This document shows, piece by piece, positions 15,334 to 23,655 of a stretch of 64,000 bases of DNA. Numbering within the stretch: the first letter of the stretch is position 1; each line of letters begins with the position of its first letter. The translations under genes and the position numbers were made by a program. Under the pieces are notes generated by a model. That model ran no database searches and was not told where the DNA came from. It saw only the letters and a program-made list of their open reading frames with translations. Source of the DNA: Clostridia bacterium (GTDB lineage Bacteria > Bacillota > Clostridia > Oscillospirales > Acutalibacteraceae). The stretch spans positions 1 through 64,000 of the forward strand of contig JAFVID010000106.1 of NCBI GenBank assembly GCA_017474205.1, written 5' to 3'.

Positions 15334-15454
15334 CCTGATTTTTTGAGAACGTCGAATTTTGATACCAAACTCTATAACACACCGAAAAAACAATCCTTTC
15401 ACAAACAGAGAGAAAAGCTTGTTGCTATAGTTATAAAAATCAAGTGTCCATAAC
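15334..15454. other. Non-coding spacer
   Basis: No gene or clear terminator seen between the small membrane protein gene and the right-hand direct repeat. A short CACACCGAAAAAACA at 15377-15391 resembles part of the leader motif on the minus strand but lacks the rest. Confidence 0.5.
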
Positions 15455-15498
15455 AATAAGAAAAATCCTCACTCACCAAACGGTGAATGAGGATTCTT

Positions 15499-15511
<13 letters not shown>
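15455..15511 (-). repeat. Right copy of the 57-bp direct repeat (within tRNA-fMet 3' end and terminator)
   Basis: Overlaps the 3' end of the intact tRNA (15499-15511) and its terminator; 56/57 identical to 14592-14648. Confidence 0.92.
15462..15496 (-). terminator. tRNA-fMet terminator
   Basis: Minus strand AATCCTCATTCACC pairs with GGTGAGTGAGGATT (loop GTTT), followed by TTTCTT. Confidence 0.88.
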
Positions 15512-15575
<64 letters not shown>

Positions 15576-15607
15576 ATATTTATGCCCTTTTCTCAAGTGC
15601 AAGTGGT

Positions 15608-15636
15608 ATTATACACCATATCGTTTGACTTTGCAA
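15608..15636 (-). promoter_or_regulatory. tRNA-fMet promoter
   Basis: Minus strand TTGCAA (15636-15631), 17-bp spacer, TATAAT (15613-15608), 33 bases before the tRNA. Confidence 0.85.
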
Positions 15637-15639
15637 CCC

Positions 15640-15867
15640 TTTTTTTGAATTTTTTCAAATTATTTATCGACAATGTGCGACAATGGGATTTTTATATCCT
15701 ATTATTTTCCTTAAAACATACATTTTAGTAACCCTACGCCCCTCGGGTCATGTGCCTGCAGGTCATGTGCTTCATATTGGCAAAGCCAATGCTTTACTTT
15801 ACAAAATCCATACAATATTAGGTGGGAAATTTTATAATTCTATGATATAATCAATTCAATTTAAAAT
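15640..15867. other. Non-coding spacer
   Basis: No gene seen. It contains a short direct repeat (GGTCATGTGC twice, about 15755-15775) and a small hairpin (ATTGGCAAAGCCAAT). Confidence 0.5.
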
Positions 15868-15900
15868 AAAAAAAGAGATGCTTAGCATCTCTCTTTTTAT
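15868..15900. terminator. Terminator of the acyltransferase gene
   Basis: AGAGATGCT/AGCATCTCT stem flanked by A and T runs; on the minus strand it follows the acyltransferase stop by about ten bases and ends in TTTTTTTATTTT. Confidence 0.85.
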
Positions 15901-15904
15901 TACA

Positions 15905-16936
15905 CTATTTAAATATAGGTTTCTTAATAATTTTAAGAACAAGGTTAATGGGTGGCATAACTACAAAGCATCCTATTAGCAAAGCGATTGCACTGCACAA
16001 AATAGCAATCCACGGTGAAAAAAACGTCCATCCTAAAAGTTCAAATCCATATTTGATTGGCATCTTAACCGCTATTTCGCACAGACATAATCCTAAAGTG
16101 GCTTGACCAATATAAGCCAAAAATTTGCAACGAATAATTCTTGCTATCCAGAATAGTCCGCACAAAGCCATTGCCACACCTATCACCTCAGGAAGCAAAG
16201 GTAACTTTTCAGAAACAATCCCCCACAAACGATGGTTTGGATCGAAATACATCATAACCATATAGGAAATACTTATAACTGCAGATATTATAAATATTGT
16301 ATATCTTATGGTCTTAGGTTTTGTTTTTATCCATTGAAAACCGATAAACACAACCCTGCCTAAAGCATAATAAAACCAATGAAGGGGAACTTGATCTATT
16401 GAAAACAACCAACTTTTTTCCAAATGAAAGGTCAAGTGGAAAATCACGGTCACGATTAACGCGATACACAAATGCAAAAGTGCCTGTTTTGTCTCGTTTA
16501 GTTTTGGGATTTTCCTTAAAAGTTTTGCAACCAAGAAATAACAAAATCCCACCAAGAAAAACGCGGGGACAAACCACATTCCGGCAATTCCGCTGGCACG
16601 GACTGCAAAAAAGAATTTTTTCACGAGAAGTAATCCTGTTTTTACTCCGTAACCACCTGTTATCATATATAAAACAGGATACACGCATACCCACAATAGC
16701 CATAACAACAGATATTTATTAAATGCGTTTTTTACATAATCCCAAATGGAACGGTCAAGTTTTTTCATCGCCCAAAAACCCGATATCATAAAGAAGGCGG
16801 GTACGTGGAATTGTCCAAAAAAGCCATACCATCCTCCGGCATCGGTCCCAAAATGGAATATATATATGCCAAAAATCAGCATAAATTTTACGGTATCTAT
16901 AGTGGTATCCCTTGCGGGAGTGATTTTGGAAGTCAT
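15905..16936 (-). CDS. Membrane acyltransferase (acyltransferase-3 family)
   Basis: 343 aa with about ten membrane helices. GGAGGG lies seven bases before the ATG. The family start is visible: RDTTIDTVKFMLIFGIYIFHFG, with the conserved His in IFHFG, and FFMISGFWAMKKLDR soon after (the usual FFxxSGF). The family O-acetylates or otherwise acylates sugars on polysaccharides, peptidoglycan or antibiotics at the membrane. No attached SGNH domain; the free SGNH protein at 21455 is not adjacent. Monocistronic, own promoter and terminator. Confidence 0.88.
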   Translation of the reverse strand: MTSKITPARDTTIDTVKFMLIFGIYIFHFGTDAGGWYGFFGQFHVPAFFMISGFWAMKKLDRSIWDYVKNAFNKYLLLWLLWVCVYPVLYMITGGYGVKTGLLLVKKFFFAVRASGIAGMWFVPAFFLVGFCYFLVAKLLRKIPKLNETKQALLHLCIALIVTVIFHLTFHLEKSWLFSIDQVPLHWFYYALGRVVFIGFQWIKTKPKTIRYTIFIISAVISISYMVMMYFDPNHRLWGIVSEKLPLLPEVIGVAMALCGLFWIARIIRCKFLAYIGQATLGLCLCEIAVKMPIKYGFELLGWTFFSPWIAILCSAIALLIGCFVVMPPINLVLKIIKKPIFK

Positions 16937-16962
16937 ATATTATCCCTCCTTTTATAAACTAA

Positions 16963-16991
16963 ATTATATCACATAAATTCAGTTCTTACAA
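16963..16991 (-). promoter_or_regulatory. Promoter of the acyltransferase gene
   Basis: Minus strand TTGTAA (16991-16986), 17-bp spacer, TATAAT (16968-16963). Confidence 0.75.
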
Positions 16992-17030
16992 CCAAGTTTT
17001 ATTTGAAAACGCATAATTATTGTTAATGCA

Positions 17031-17060
17031 AAAAGAGAGATGCATTGCATCTCTCTTTTA
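17031..17060 (-). terminator. ilvE terminator
   Basis: AGAGAGATGCA/TGCATCTCTCT stem; on the minus strand ends in TTTTTGC, 25 bases after the ilvE stop. Confidence 0.85.
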
Positions 17061-17084
17061 TTTTAATTTATGTTTATATTAAGA

Positions 17085-18158
17085 TTATAAACTTTCGGTC
17101 CAGCCGAAGGTATCTTCAATTTTGCCCCATTGAATACCGGTTAAGGTATCGTAAAGCATTTGGGTAGTTGCACCGATTTCGCCATTGTTTACGGGATATT
17201 TTACACCCTTGTAGCAAAGTTCACCGATGGGAGATACAACCGCTGCGGTGCCGCAACCCCATGCCTCTTCGAGTTTGCCGTTTTCAAGAGCTTCCGCCAA
17301 TTCATCAATGCTCAAAAGACGTTCTTCAACTTCGAAGCCCTTATCTTTAAGAACTGCGATGCAAGACATACGGGTAATACCGGGAAGGATAGATCCTGAA
17401 AGCATAGGAGTTACGATTTTGCCGTCGATTTTGAACATAACGTTCATCGCGCCAACCTCTTCGATGTATTTTCTTTCAACACCGTCGAGCCACAATACTT
17501 GAGAATATCCTTGTTTTGCGGCACGTTCACCTGCACGGTTGGATGCGGCATAGTTACCGCCGCATTTTGCGTAACCTGTACCACCGCGGACTGCACGCAC
17601 ATCCTGATCTTCAATCATAATTTTAACGGGGTTGATGCCTTCGGGATAATAACTGCCAACGGGGGATGCGATTATAGCGTATGTTGCGTTATGAACTGCG
17701 TGAACACCCAAAGATTCATCGTTACCATACATAAAAGGGCGAAGATAAAGGGAAGTGCCATCGGCATCGGGAGTCCAATCTTTTTCTAAATCAACGAAGG
17801 TTTTAAGCACGTGAAGGGCAATATCTTCGGGGATTTCGGGAAGACAAAGTCTTTCGGCAGAACGGTTCATACGTCTGATGTTTTCAATAGGTCTGAAAAG
17901 TTGAACCTGGCCGTCGGCACGACGATATGCCTTAAGTCCTTCAAAAATTTCACTACCGTAGTGAAGCACGGTGGATGCGGGGTGGATAGAAAGATTTTCA
18001 AAGGGAACTATACGGGCGTTATACCAACCCTTTTCGCTATTCCAATCCATCATAAACATATGGTCGGTGAAGATTTTACCGAATCCCAACTTGCTTGTGT
18101 CGGCAGGTTTTGCCTTGGGAGCATCGGTACGGGTGATTTTGATGTCAAAATTAGTCAT
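17085..18158 (-). CDS. ilvE: Branched-chain amino acid aminotransferase
   Basis: 357 aa, usual length for the longer (class IV, eukaryote-like) BCAT type. The ATG at 18158 follows GAGGAG by six bases; the longer frame has no ribosome site. Seen: SKLGFGKIFTDHMFMMDW near the start, LHYGSEIFEGLKAYRRADG (residues about 68-86), LYLRPFMYG, the PLP-lysine segment GTGYAKCGGNYAAS (about residue 197), and SGSILPGITRMSCIAV. Transfers the amino group between branched-chain amino acids and 2-oxoglutarate using PLP. Follows trxA by 26 bases and shares its promoter. Confidence 0.96.
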   Translation of the reverse strand: MTNFDIKITRTDAPKAKPADTSKLGFGKIFTDHMFMMDWNSEKGWYNARIVPFENLSIHPASTVLHYGSEIFEGLKAYRRADGQVQLFRPIENIRRMNRSAERLCLPEIPEDIALHVLKTFVDLEKDWTPDADGTSLYLRPFMYGNDESLGVHAVHNATYAIIASPVGSYYPEGINPVKIMIEDQDVRAVRGGTGYAKCGGNYAASNRAGERAAKQGYSQVLWLDGVERKYIEEVGAMNVMFKIDGKIVTPMLSGSILPGITRMSCIAVLKDKGFEVEERLLSIDELAEALENGKLEEAWGCGTAAVVSPIGELCYKGVKYPVNNGEIGATTQMLYDTLTGIQWGKIEDTFGWTESL

Positions 18159-18184
18159 ATTCTTCTCCTCTTTCAAAAGAAATT

Positions 18185-18505
18185 TTATTTGCCCAAAAAC
18201 TCCAGAAGGGCTTCTTTTGACTTGGCACCGATTGAACGGTCGGCCTCGTCCCCGTCCTTGAAGAGAATAATGGTAGGTATACTCATAACGCCGTATGCGG
18301 CTGCAAGGTCGGGTTGTTCGTCAACGTTAACCTTGCCAACGATAACGTCTCCGTCAAGTTCTTCGGCAAGTTCCTCAATGATAGGTCCTACCATACGGCA
18401 GGGACCACACCAAGGAGCCCAAAAATCAACGAGAGCAGGTTTTTCGCTTTCTAAAATAAGTTGTTTGAAATTTTCAACTGTAATGGTTAAAGGTTGTTTT
18501 GCCAT
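18185..18505 (-). CDS. trxA: Thioredoxin
   Basis: 106 aa, classic single-domain thioredoxin with the active site WCGPC at residues 32-36 (VDFWAPWCGPCRMVGP), the cis-Pro loop VMSIPTIILF and a C-terminal helix. Start ATG at 18505 is preceded by AAAGGAG; a longer frame would begin inside the promoter region. Reduces protein disulfides in the cytoplasm with thioredoxin reductase, which is not in this window. First gene of a two-gene operon with ilvE. Confidence 0.97.
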   Translation of the reverse strand: MAKQPLTITVENFKQLILESEKPALVDFWAPWCGPCRMVGPIIEELAEELDGDVIVGKVNVDEQPDLAAAYGVMSIPTIILFKDGDEADRSIGAKSKEALLEFLGK

Positions 18506-18580
18506 AAAGAGATATCTCCTTTCCGTCGCTTTGCGACCACAAAATAGTTTTTGCGAAAACACAAAAAACTATACCTCAAT

Positions 18581-18609
18581 ATTTTATCACAAAAAAATTT
18601 ATTTGTAAA
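18581..18609 (-). promoter_or_regulatory. trxA-ilvE promoter
   Basis: Minus strand TTTACA (18609-18604), 17-bp spacer, TAAAAT (18586-18581). Confidence 0.78.
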
Positions 18610-18636
18610 GAAAAAAGTGGAGACAAGAAAACAAAT

Positions 18637-18668
18637 ATCCCCCCGCTTACGAGGAGATATTTGTAAAA
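18637..18668 (-). terminator. Terminator-like hairpin after the small membrane protein gene
   Basis: ACAAATATC pairs with GATATTTGT, extended by a CTCCTCG/CGGGGGG part with wobble; it lies about 20 bases after the stop at 18690 on the minus strand. The U-tract is short. Confidence 0.6.
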
Positions 18669-18689
18669 TTCGGTGAATTACATGTGCTA

Positions 18690-19199
18690 TTAAGGTTGTT
18701 CTATATTAAGTTTTGTTTTTTGCTCATTAATGATATGTATAATTTGATTTTGTTTATTAAAAGCTAAAACATTATATGTTTGATTTTGTGCATATATTAT
18801 TACATATTTTTCGTTTGTTGATATGTTTATAATATCATTATATGACAAAGAAAACTTTTCAAAAGTGGTATTAAATCCGTATGGTTTCATTATAGCGTTT
18901 CCTTCAACACATTGTTCGTATATGTATAGCTGTGATGATTCGCCTTTTCTCTTTTCATTTAAAACCCACACGATTACGAAGGATATTCCAAAGAATATAC
19001 CAAAAATCAGAATATAAAACAAGGTGTTTTCATCGTTGTCAAACTGATTATACATAGAATCAGACATATATTTCATTCCGAAACAAGATACTACAATACA
19101 TAATATAACAAATGCTACCATAATCCAAGCGTTCAACGTCTTGTTTTGTCCCTTATCCTCCGCTGTTGCTAATTGAAATAGCAAATTACCTTTTTCCAT
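18690..19199 (-). CDS. Small membrane protein with PH-like C-terminal region, unknown function
   Basis: 169 aa. Start ATG at 19199 follows GGAGGAG; the longer frame would begin inside the leader terminator. Two membrane helices (about residues 25-45 and 62-82: LNAWIMVAFVILCIVVSCFG; LFYILIFGIFFGISFVIVWV), then a beta-rich soluble part (QLYIYEQCVEGNA, SYNDIINISTNEKYVIIYAQ, YNVLAFNKQNQIIHIINE) that resembles a small bacterial PH-like domain. Preceded by structured leader B with the same plan as the leader of the 14950-15333 gene, although the two proteins are unrelated in sequence. A+T-rich codon use. No function assigned. Confidence 0.78.
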   Translation of the reverse strand: MEKGNLLFQLATAEDKGQNKTLNAWIMVAFVILCIVVSCFGMKYMSDSMYNQFDNDENTLFYILIFGIFFGISFVIVWVLNEKRKGESSQLYIYEQCVEGNAIMKPYGFNTTFEKFSLSYNDIINISTNEKYVIIYAQNQTYNVLAFNKQNQIIHIINEQKTKLNIEQP

Positions 19200-19222
19200 T
19201 TTTTCTCCTCCAAAATAAAAAA

Positions 19223-19384
19223 GTGTGTGCAACTTAAAGTTACACACACCGAAAAACGCATAACTCTAACTTGCTACCACACAAAGTTTTTCGTCTTTTC
19301 CAGGGAAAGAGAAATAAGAGTCTGCATTTTTACCGAAATAAAAAAAGCAGTCCCCAGAAAAAACAATATTAAACTTTGTGTGGT
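19223..19384 (-). ncRNA. Structured leader RNA B (same unknown class as leader A)
   Basis: Minus-strand RNA opens with ACCACACAAAGTTT (19384-19371), which pairs with AAACTTTGTGTGGT (19289-19276): a 14-bp closing stem. Inside are weaker pairings (TTTTCTGGGGA region with TTCCCTGGAAAA; CTGC with GCAG). A 15-nt linker, then TGCGTTTTTCGGTG (19260-19247), then the hairpin GTGTGTGTAACT/AGTTGCACACAC (one mismatch) and TTTTTTATTTT directly before GGAGGAG and the ATG. The order, the 14-nt motif, the position of the 5' end at the -10 box and the hairpin-to-start distance match leader A. Confidence 0.72.
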
Positions 19385-19390
19385 GCATTT

Positions 19391-19419
19391 ATTATATCAC
19401 TCCGTTTGTTGTTTGTAAA
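19391..19419 (-). promoter_or_regulatory. Promoter of structured-leader unit B
   Basis: Minus strand TTTACA (19419-19414), 17-bp spacer, TATAAT (19396-19391); the closing stem begins seven bases further on. Confidence 0.8.
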
Positions 19420-19457
19420 GAGAAAAAATATGCAATTCAAAATAATAAGATAGATAT

Positions 19458-21323
19458 TTACTTGTCGTCGGGGGTGTTTTTTAGATGATTATAAAAATCA
19501 CTGAGGTCTTTGCAAAGATGGTCGGGGAAGGTGCATTTTCCGTTAATGCCCGTTAAAATATTCGGTACACTCTTACCCTTATTTGCCAAAGCATTCTTTT
19601 CGTTTATCAGTTCATCCATTATCTTATTGAACTCATCTTTAGGCAAATCTTCAAAGGCGACAGCGTGGCGGGTTTTCATAAATTTATAGGTGGTTTTTGC
19701 CTCATCCTTTGTAAAATCAAGACAGGCAAGTTCACTGCTTAAAAGTCGTTTTACTTTAATGTTATCCGCTTTTATAATTGCGTTTTCAAGAATGAATTCC
19801 AATTCACTTAAAATATTTAATCCATCTTCAATGTCTGATAAATGCTTCTTGCCAAACTCCTTATTTAGAGGGGTTATATTGCGGATATCGAAGACCTCAC
19901 TGTATCCGCAAAACTCAAACATACGGTTTGTAAACCGCTCCTGCATCTCATAAAAAATCATCATATAATCGTAGCAATTACCAAAATATGCTTTGCAAAG
20001 TTCATCTCTAATTGCCATAATATCTGCATTTATATCCCAACACAAACGGGCAAAGGTTATCATATTTAGTTTGTATGCAAACCAGGAATAACGATTGAAC
20101 ATTAAAATCTTAATGGCATTTACACCAAGATTTTTGTAGTCGATAAAATCCTCCTTAATTACCTTTTGCATATTGACACCCATCTTGTTGAAAAGTATCA
20201 TATCGCCGTAATACTCGAAGGGATAAATAGATGCAAACTTTTGTTTTGCATCCTTAAGACGGGCGTAATATCCCTTGTTTCTCTCACAGGAATCATCGGC
20301 GATAGAGTGGGCGTAACAACGCTCCCTTGGGGCGTATTCGGCACAGACGTTTTCGGGTATTTTTTCGGCAATAGATGAAACGTCCTCGCTGTCGTGATAC
20401 AAAAGGAAGTCAATTTTAAGGTCGGGATACGCCTTTGCCACCGCGTTTACGAGTTGAAAACATTGCTCGGCGGCGGATAAATTTTTGCATTTTTCACACT
20501 CGCACCAACTACCCTCATAGGTATCGGCAAACCAGATGTGATACCGTTTAATCGAGGGTATCTTTTTAATCAAATTGCCAATTCCGTCAACCACCATTTG
20601 AACCGCTTCCTTGTTGGATGAACAAAAGTTTCCGTCGGCTCGGCGGACACCATCCTTCATTCGGAAGAGTTCAGGGTTTTTATCAAACAATTTTTTATCA
20701 ACGTAATTAACGGTGCCGTGGCCACCCGCTTCCAAAATAAAATCTCTTTTTGTGATCTCACGCAGAAACCAATCACTTAAAAATATATCGCCGTGAATGG
20801 AAGGTCCGCCAAAATATGAATTAAGACGATTTTTACACGCCCAATCGAATTTTTCCATAGTCTCTACAACGTAACTATCCACAATTTCTCTTTCGTGGGT
20901 ATCGTCGCAGGATGCACGAACTTCAAAGTCGGGATTATCTATAATTTCGCATTGACTGAATTTAAGATTAGAAATTTGAGGGATGATTTCTCCATCTTCT
21001 CCGGGGAACATCCATTTACATCCCGCATTTTCAAGAAGTCGATACACTCCGTAAAGAACGCTTCGTTTTTCTAATCCGCTAATAAAAATTCCGTCAGAGG
21101 TAACCTTCAAAAAATATCCGTCATATTTAAGTTTATCAGTGGGAACGATGCAATTATTTTCCGCTAAAAATTTTGGACTTCCCAAAAATATGGGAATGCC
21201 CTCTCCCTCGGTTGAATTCAGATATCGGCAAAGATGTTCCCCCGAAATTTTAGCGTAATAACGAGAAAGTTCCTCGGCGGCGAACTCGTAAACCTCGTGA
21301 TTTTCATATACAATTCGATACAT
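19458..21323 (-). CDS. DUF4838 protein (alpha-glucuronidase-like)
   Basis: 621 aa, no signal peptide. The ATG at 21323 follows GGAGGGATT by a few bases. The N-terminal part (YEFAAEELSRYYAKISGE..., IPIFLGSPKF, DGYFLKVTSDGIFISGLEKR, LYGVYRLLENAGCKWMFPGE) is the GH67/GH20-type accessory fold; the central part (YHIWFADTYEGSWCECEKC, about residues 265-285) is the DUF4838 core; the C terminus is helical. The family is often found in polysaccharide-use loci of gut bacteria, and activity on glucuronic-acid-decorated glycans is suspected but unproved. Divergently transcribed from an SGNH hydrolase with paired promoters only 18 bases apart, which suggests joint use on an acylated glycan. Confidence 0.85.
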   Translation of the reverse strand: MYRIVYENHEVYEFAAEELSRYYAKISGEHLCRYLNSTEGEGIPIFLGSPKFLAENNCIVPTDKLKYDGYFLKVTSDGIFISGLEKRSVLYGVYRLLENAGCKWMFPGEDGEIIPQISNLKFSQCEIIDNPDFEVRASCDDTHEREIVDSYVVETMEKFDWACKNRLNSYFGGPSIHGDIFLSDWFLREITKRDFILEAGGHGTVNYVDKKLFDKNPELFRMKDGVRRADGNFCSSNKEAVQMVVDGIGNLIKKIPSIKRYHIWFADTYEGSWCECEKCKNLSAAEQCFQLVNAVAKAYPDLKIDFLLYHDSEDVSSIAEKIPENVCAEYAPRERCYAHSIADDSCERNKGYYARLKDAKQKFASIYPFEYYGDMILFNKMGVNMQKVIKEDFIDYKNLGVNAIKILMFNRYSWFAYKLNMITFARLCWDINADIMAIRDELCKAYFGNCYDYMMIFYEMQERFTNRMFEFCGYSEVFDIRNITPLNKEFGKKHLSDIEDGLNILSELEFILENAIIKADNIKVKRLLSSELACLDFTKDEAKTTYKFMKTRHAVAFEDLPKDEFNKIMDELINEKNALANKGKSVPNILTGINGKCTFPDHLCKDLSDFYNHLKNTPDDK

Positions 21324-21345
21324 AATAATCCCTCCAAACGGTTTA

Positions 21346-21374
21346 ATTATACAATACTTTAATATACGATTCAA
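21346..21374 (-). promoter_or_regulatory. Promoter of the DUF4838 gene
   Basis: Minus strand TTGAAT (21374-21369), 17-bp spacer, TATAAT (21351-21346). Confidence 0.75.
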
Positions 21375-21392
21375 TAATAATATTATTAGTAA

Positions 21393-21422
21393 TTGACAAG
21401 AGGGGATATACTTTGATACAAT
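21393..21422 (+). promoter_or_regulatory. Promoter of the SGNH hydrolase gene
   Basis: TTGACA (21393-21398), 18-bp spacer, TACAAT (21417-21422). Confidence 0.78.
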
Positions 21423-21454
21423 AGAGCATAGATAATAGAAAGGTTGTTGTGTTT

Positions 21455-22135
21455 ATGAAGGTTAAAGATAAACTTATGCTTGATAATCCCGGTCTTATTG
21501 AAAACGGACCTATAAATATTGTTTTGTTTGGTGATAGCGTTTCTCACGGTGCCATTAACGGATATTTTGACTACGAAAACGTATATTGGAATCGTCTTAA
21601 GAAAAAGTTAAACAAGGTTCACGATTATATGCCTATCAATATGATAAACTCCGCCGTCGAGGGAAGCACCTCAACACAGGCACTGTATCGTATTGATAAT
21701 TGGGTGTTAAATCATAATCCCGATTTGGTCATTGTATGTTTCGGACTTAACGACGTAAACTATCCCCTTGAAAACTATCTTAACTCCCTTAAAACCATAT
21801 TTAATAAAATCTCCGAAAAGGGCATAGACGTTATTTTTATGACACCAAATATGATGAATACTCAGGTTGTCCCCGATACCCCCAAGCAATTTTATGACTA
21901 CGCCTTTGTTACTGCCGATATGCAAAACAGCGGTAAGTTTGATGAATATATATATGCCGCCATTGACCTTGCAAAAGCAGAAGGGATAACCGTTTGCGAT
22001 TGTTATTCAAAATGGAAGGAACTTTCAAAAACTCAGGACGTTACAATGCTTTTGGCTAACAGAATAAATCATCCCATTCCCGAAATGCACGAACTTTTTG
22101 CCGAAAGTTTGTATGAAATTATTATGGCAGATTAG
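21455..22135 (+). CDS. SGNH/GDSL-family hydrolase
   Basis: 226 aa, cytoplasmic (no signal peptide). The ATG at 21455 is preferred; a GTG at 21449 is also possible with GAAAGG upstream. Block I IVLFGDSVSHG (catalytic Ser about residue 31), block III FGLNDVN (Gly and Asn of the oxyanion hole), block V INHPIPEMH (the His; the usual Asp is replaced by Asn, as also happens in this superfamily). Removes acyl groups from carbohydrates or lipids. Its divergent neighbour is a DUF4838 protein, so a sugar deacylation role is plausible (inference). Confidence 0.87.
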   Translation: MKVKDKLMLDNPGLIENGPINIVLFGDSVSHGAINGYFDYENVYWNRLKKKLNKVHDYMPINMINSAVEGSTSTQALYRIDNWVLNHNPDLVIVCFGLNDVNYPLENYLNSLKTIFNKISEKGIDVIFMTPNMMNTQVVPDTPKQFYDYAFVTADMQNSGKFDEYIYAAIDLAKAEGITVCDCYSKWKELSKTQDVTMLLANRINHPIPEMHELFAESLYEIIMAD

Positions 22136-22151
22136 TAAAATAAACATTAAA

Positions 22152-22185
22152 AAATGGTAGTGATATTCTCACTACCATTTTGTTT
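22152..22185. terminator. Bidirectional terminator
   Basis: AAATGGTAGTGA/TCACTACCATTT perfect 12-bp stem with a 5-nt loop, flanked by A and T runs; serves the SGNH gene and the convergent ClC gene. Confidence 0.88.
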
Positions 22186-22191
22186 TATAAT

Positions 22192-23460
22192 CTATTTTTG
22201 CTTTGCTAACTGACTAATTTTTATTACACATTGAGCGACAACAACGCAAAGGATAATGGGGATAATATTATACAAACCGTTTAGTGCCTCTACCGCAAAC
22301 AAAAGTGCCACAAAGGGCATCTTTGAACGAATACCGAGGAATGCGGTCATTCCCATTATCACCAAGATAAAGGAATATTCTGTGGGGAAGATACCCATCA
22401 TACCAAGCACGTTTGCCGATATTATACCGATTAAAGCACCGAGGGCGAGGGACGGCACGAAAAGTCCGCCTGTTATGCCCGTTTTGTTGGCAAAGGTGAG
22501 CATTATAATCCTTAAAACAAGGGCGGATATTAAAAGTATCAGTCCCACGGATTCTCCCTCTAAAAGGTGGTGGGCTATGTCGTGCCCCGTGCCGATATAC
22601 ATTTGAGAGAAAAGTCCGAGTATAGCTGAAACAAGCAAAATAACTTCAATTTTTACAAAAAGATTTATTTTGTGAAGCCATCTTTTTTCGAGGGCATCAT
22701 ACAAGGTGCAAAGGACACGATGAAAAAGCACCGCAAGTCCTGTAATAAGGCCAACTAATATGGATATCCAAATATATTTTATGGGGAGTACGTCATTTTT
22801 TTCAATGTGGAAGAGGTTATATTCCGATCCCGTAAGATAACAAAGTCCCTTTGCCGTTGCGGCGGCGGTGAGGGTGGATATTATAACCGAAAACATCATT
22901 TTGTATGATACTTTTCCCTTTATTTCCTCCACCGAAAAGAGTATTCCGCTTAAAGGAGCACCCGTTGCTACACCAAATCCTGCACAGGCACCTGCACTCA
23001 TAATATGTGATCGGTTTTCGGCTATATTTTTCTTTGAAAATTTTGAAACTCCCTCACCCATAGCACATCCAAGTTGAACGCTGGGGCCTTCATTACCGAG
23101 AGGCACTCCCGAAAGGAAGGTAAAGAGGGCAGATACGGGAACAAGAATTATATTTTTAATTACGTTAAAGGATTTCCCCTCACGAATAAACTTAACCGCC
23201 GTGGGAATCCCCCCTCCCTTCACCTGGGGTTCGGTTTTAAGAATAAAGTAAATTATAACCGAAACAAGGGTGATACCTAAAAGCAAAAGAGGGATATATT
23301 GGGGTTTTTGTGCCGAAAGGGTATATGCCCATTTTGAAAAGCGGATAACGTAGGTGGCGAAATACTTAAATAAAAATACCGCAACCCCCGTAAAAATTCC
23401 GCATAAAAACGAAAGGGGTAGAAAGGATATATTTAGTTTGTGGTTCTTTGTGGTGTTCAT
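22192..23460 (-). CDS. ClC-family chloride channel/antiporter
   Basis: 422 aa, about 11 membrane segments. Signature parts: PLGNEGPSVQLGCAMGEG (the gating Glu of GxEGP, about residue 120), GAPLSGILFSVEE, and GGLFVPSLALGALIGI (chloride-coordinating loop). ClC proteins with this Glu usually exchange Cl- (or F-) with H+. No CBS domains, so it is the short bacterial form. AAAGG is nine bases before the ATG. Convergent with the SGNH gene and divergent from the CPBP protease operon. Confidence 0.92.
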   Translation of the reverse strand: MNTTKNHKLNISFLPLSFLCGIFTGVAVFLFKYFATYVIRFSKWAYTLSAQKPQYIPLLLLGITLVSVIIYFILKTEPQVKGGGIPTAVKFIREGKSFNVIKNIILVPVSALFTFLSGVPLGNEGPSVQLGCAMGEGVSKFSKKNIAENRSHIMSAGACAGFGVATGAPLSGILFSVEEIKGKVSYKMMFSVIISTLTAAATAKGLCYLTGSEYNLFHIEKNDVLPIKYIWISILVGLITGLAVLFHRVLCTLYDALEKRWLHKINLFVKIEVILLVSAILGLFSQMYIGTGHDIAHHLLEGESVGLILLISALVLRIIMLTFANKTGITGGLFVPSLALGALIGIISANVLGMMGIFPTEYSFILVIMGMTAFLGIRSKMPFVALLFAVEALNGLYNIIPIILCVVVAQCVIKISQLAKQK

Positions 23461-23582
23461 AACAACATACCTTTACCGACAAATTTTGCAAAATATTTTC
23501 GTCAAAAATTATATCACACACGTATCGTCTTTGCAACAAATGTAAAAGATTTTTTTAATGTGGGATTTTTAGGTTTTGTGGG

Positions 23583-23611
23583 TTGCATTTTTTTACTTAC
23601 TCGGTTATAAT
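23583..23611 (+). promoter_or_regulatory. Promoter of the CPBP-tadA-fba-UDG run
   Basis: TTGCAT (23583-23588), 17-bp spacer, TATAAT (23606-23611), 45 bases before the ATG. Confidence 0.75.
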
Positions 23612-23655
23612 AAGTATGATTTTGTTATATTGTATTTGTGAAAGGATGTGCCAAA

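Noticed and set aside
15377..15391. Third copy of the TGCGTTTTTCGGTG leader motif
   Set aside because: Only the TTTTTTCGGTGTG part matches; there is no closing stem, promoter, hairpin or gene behind it.
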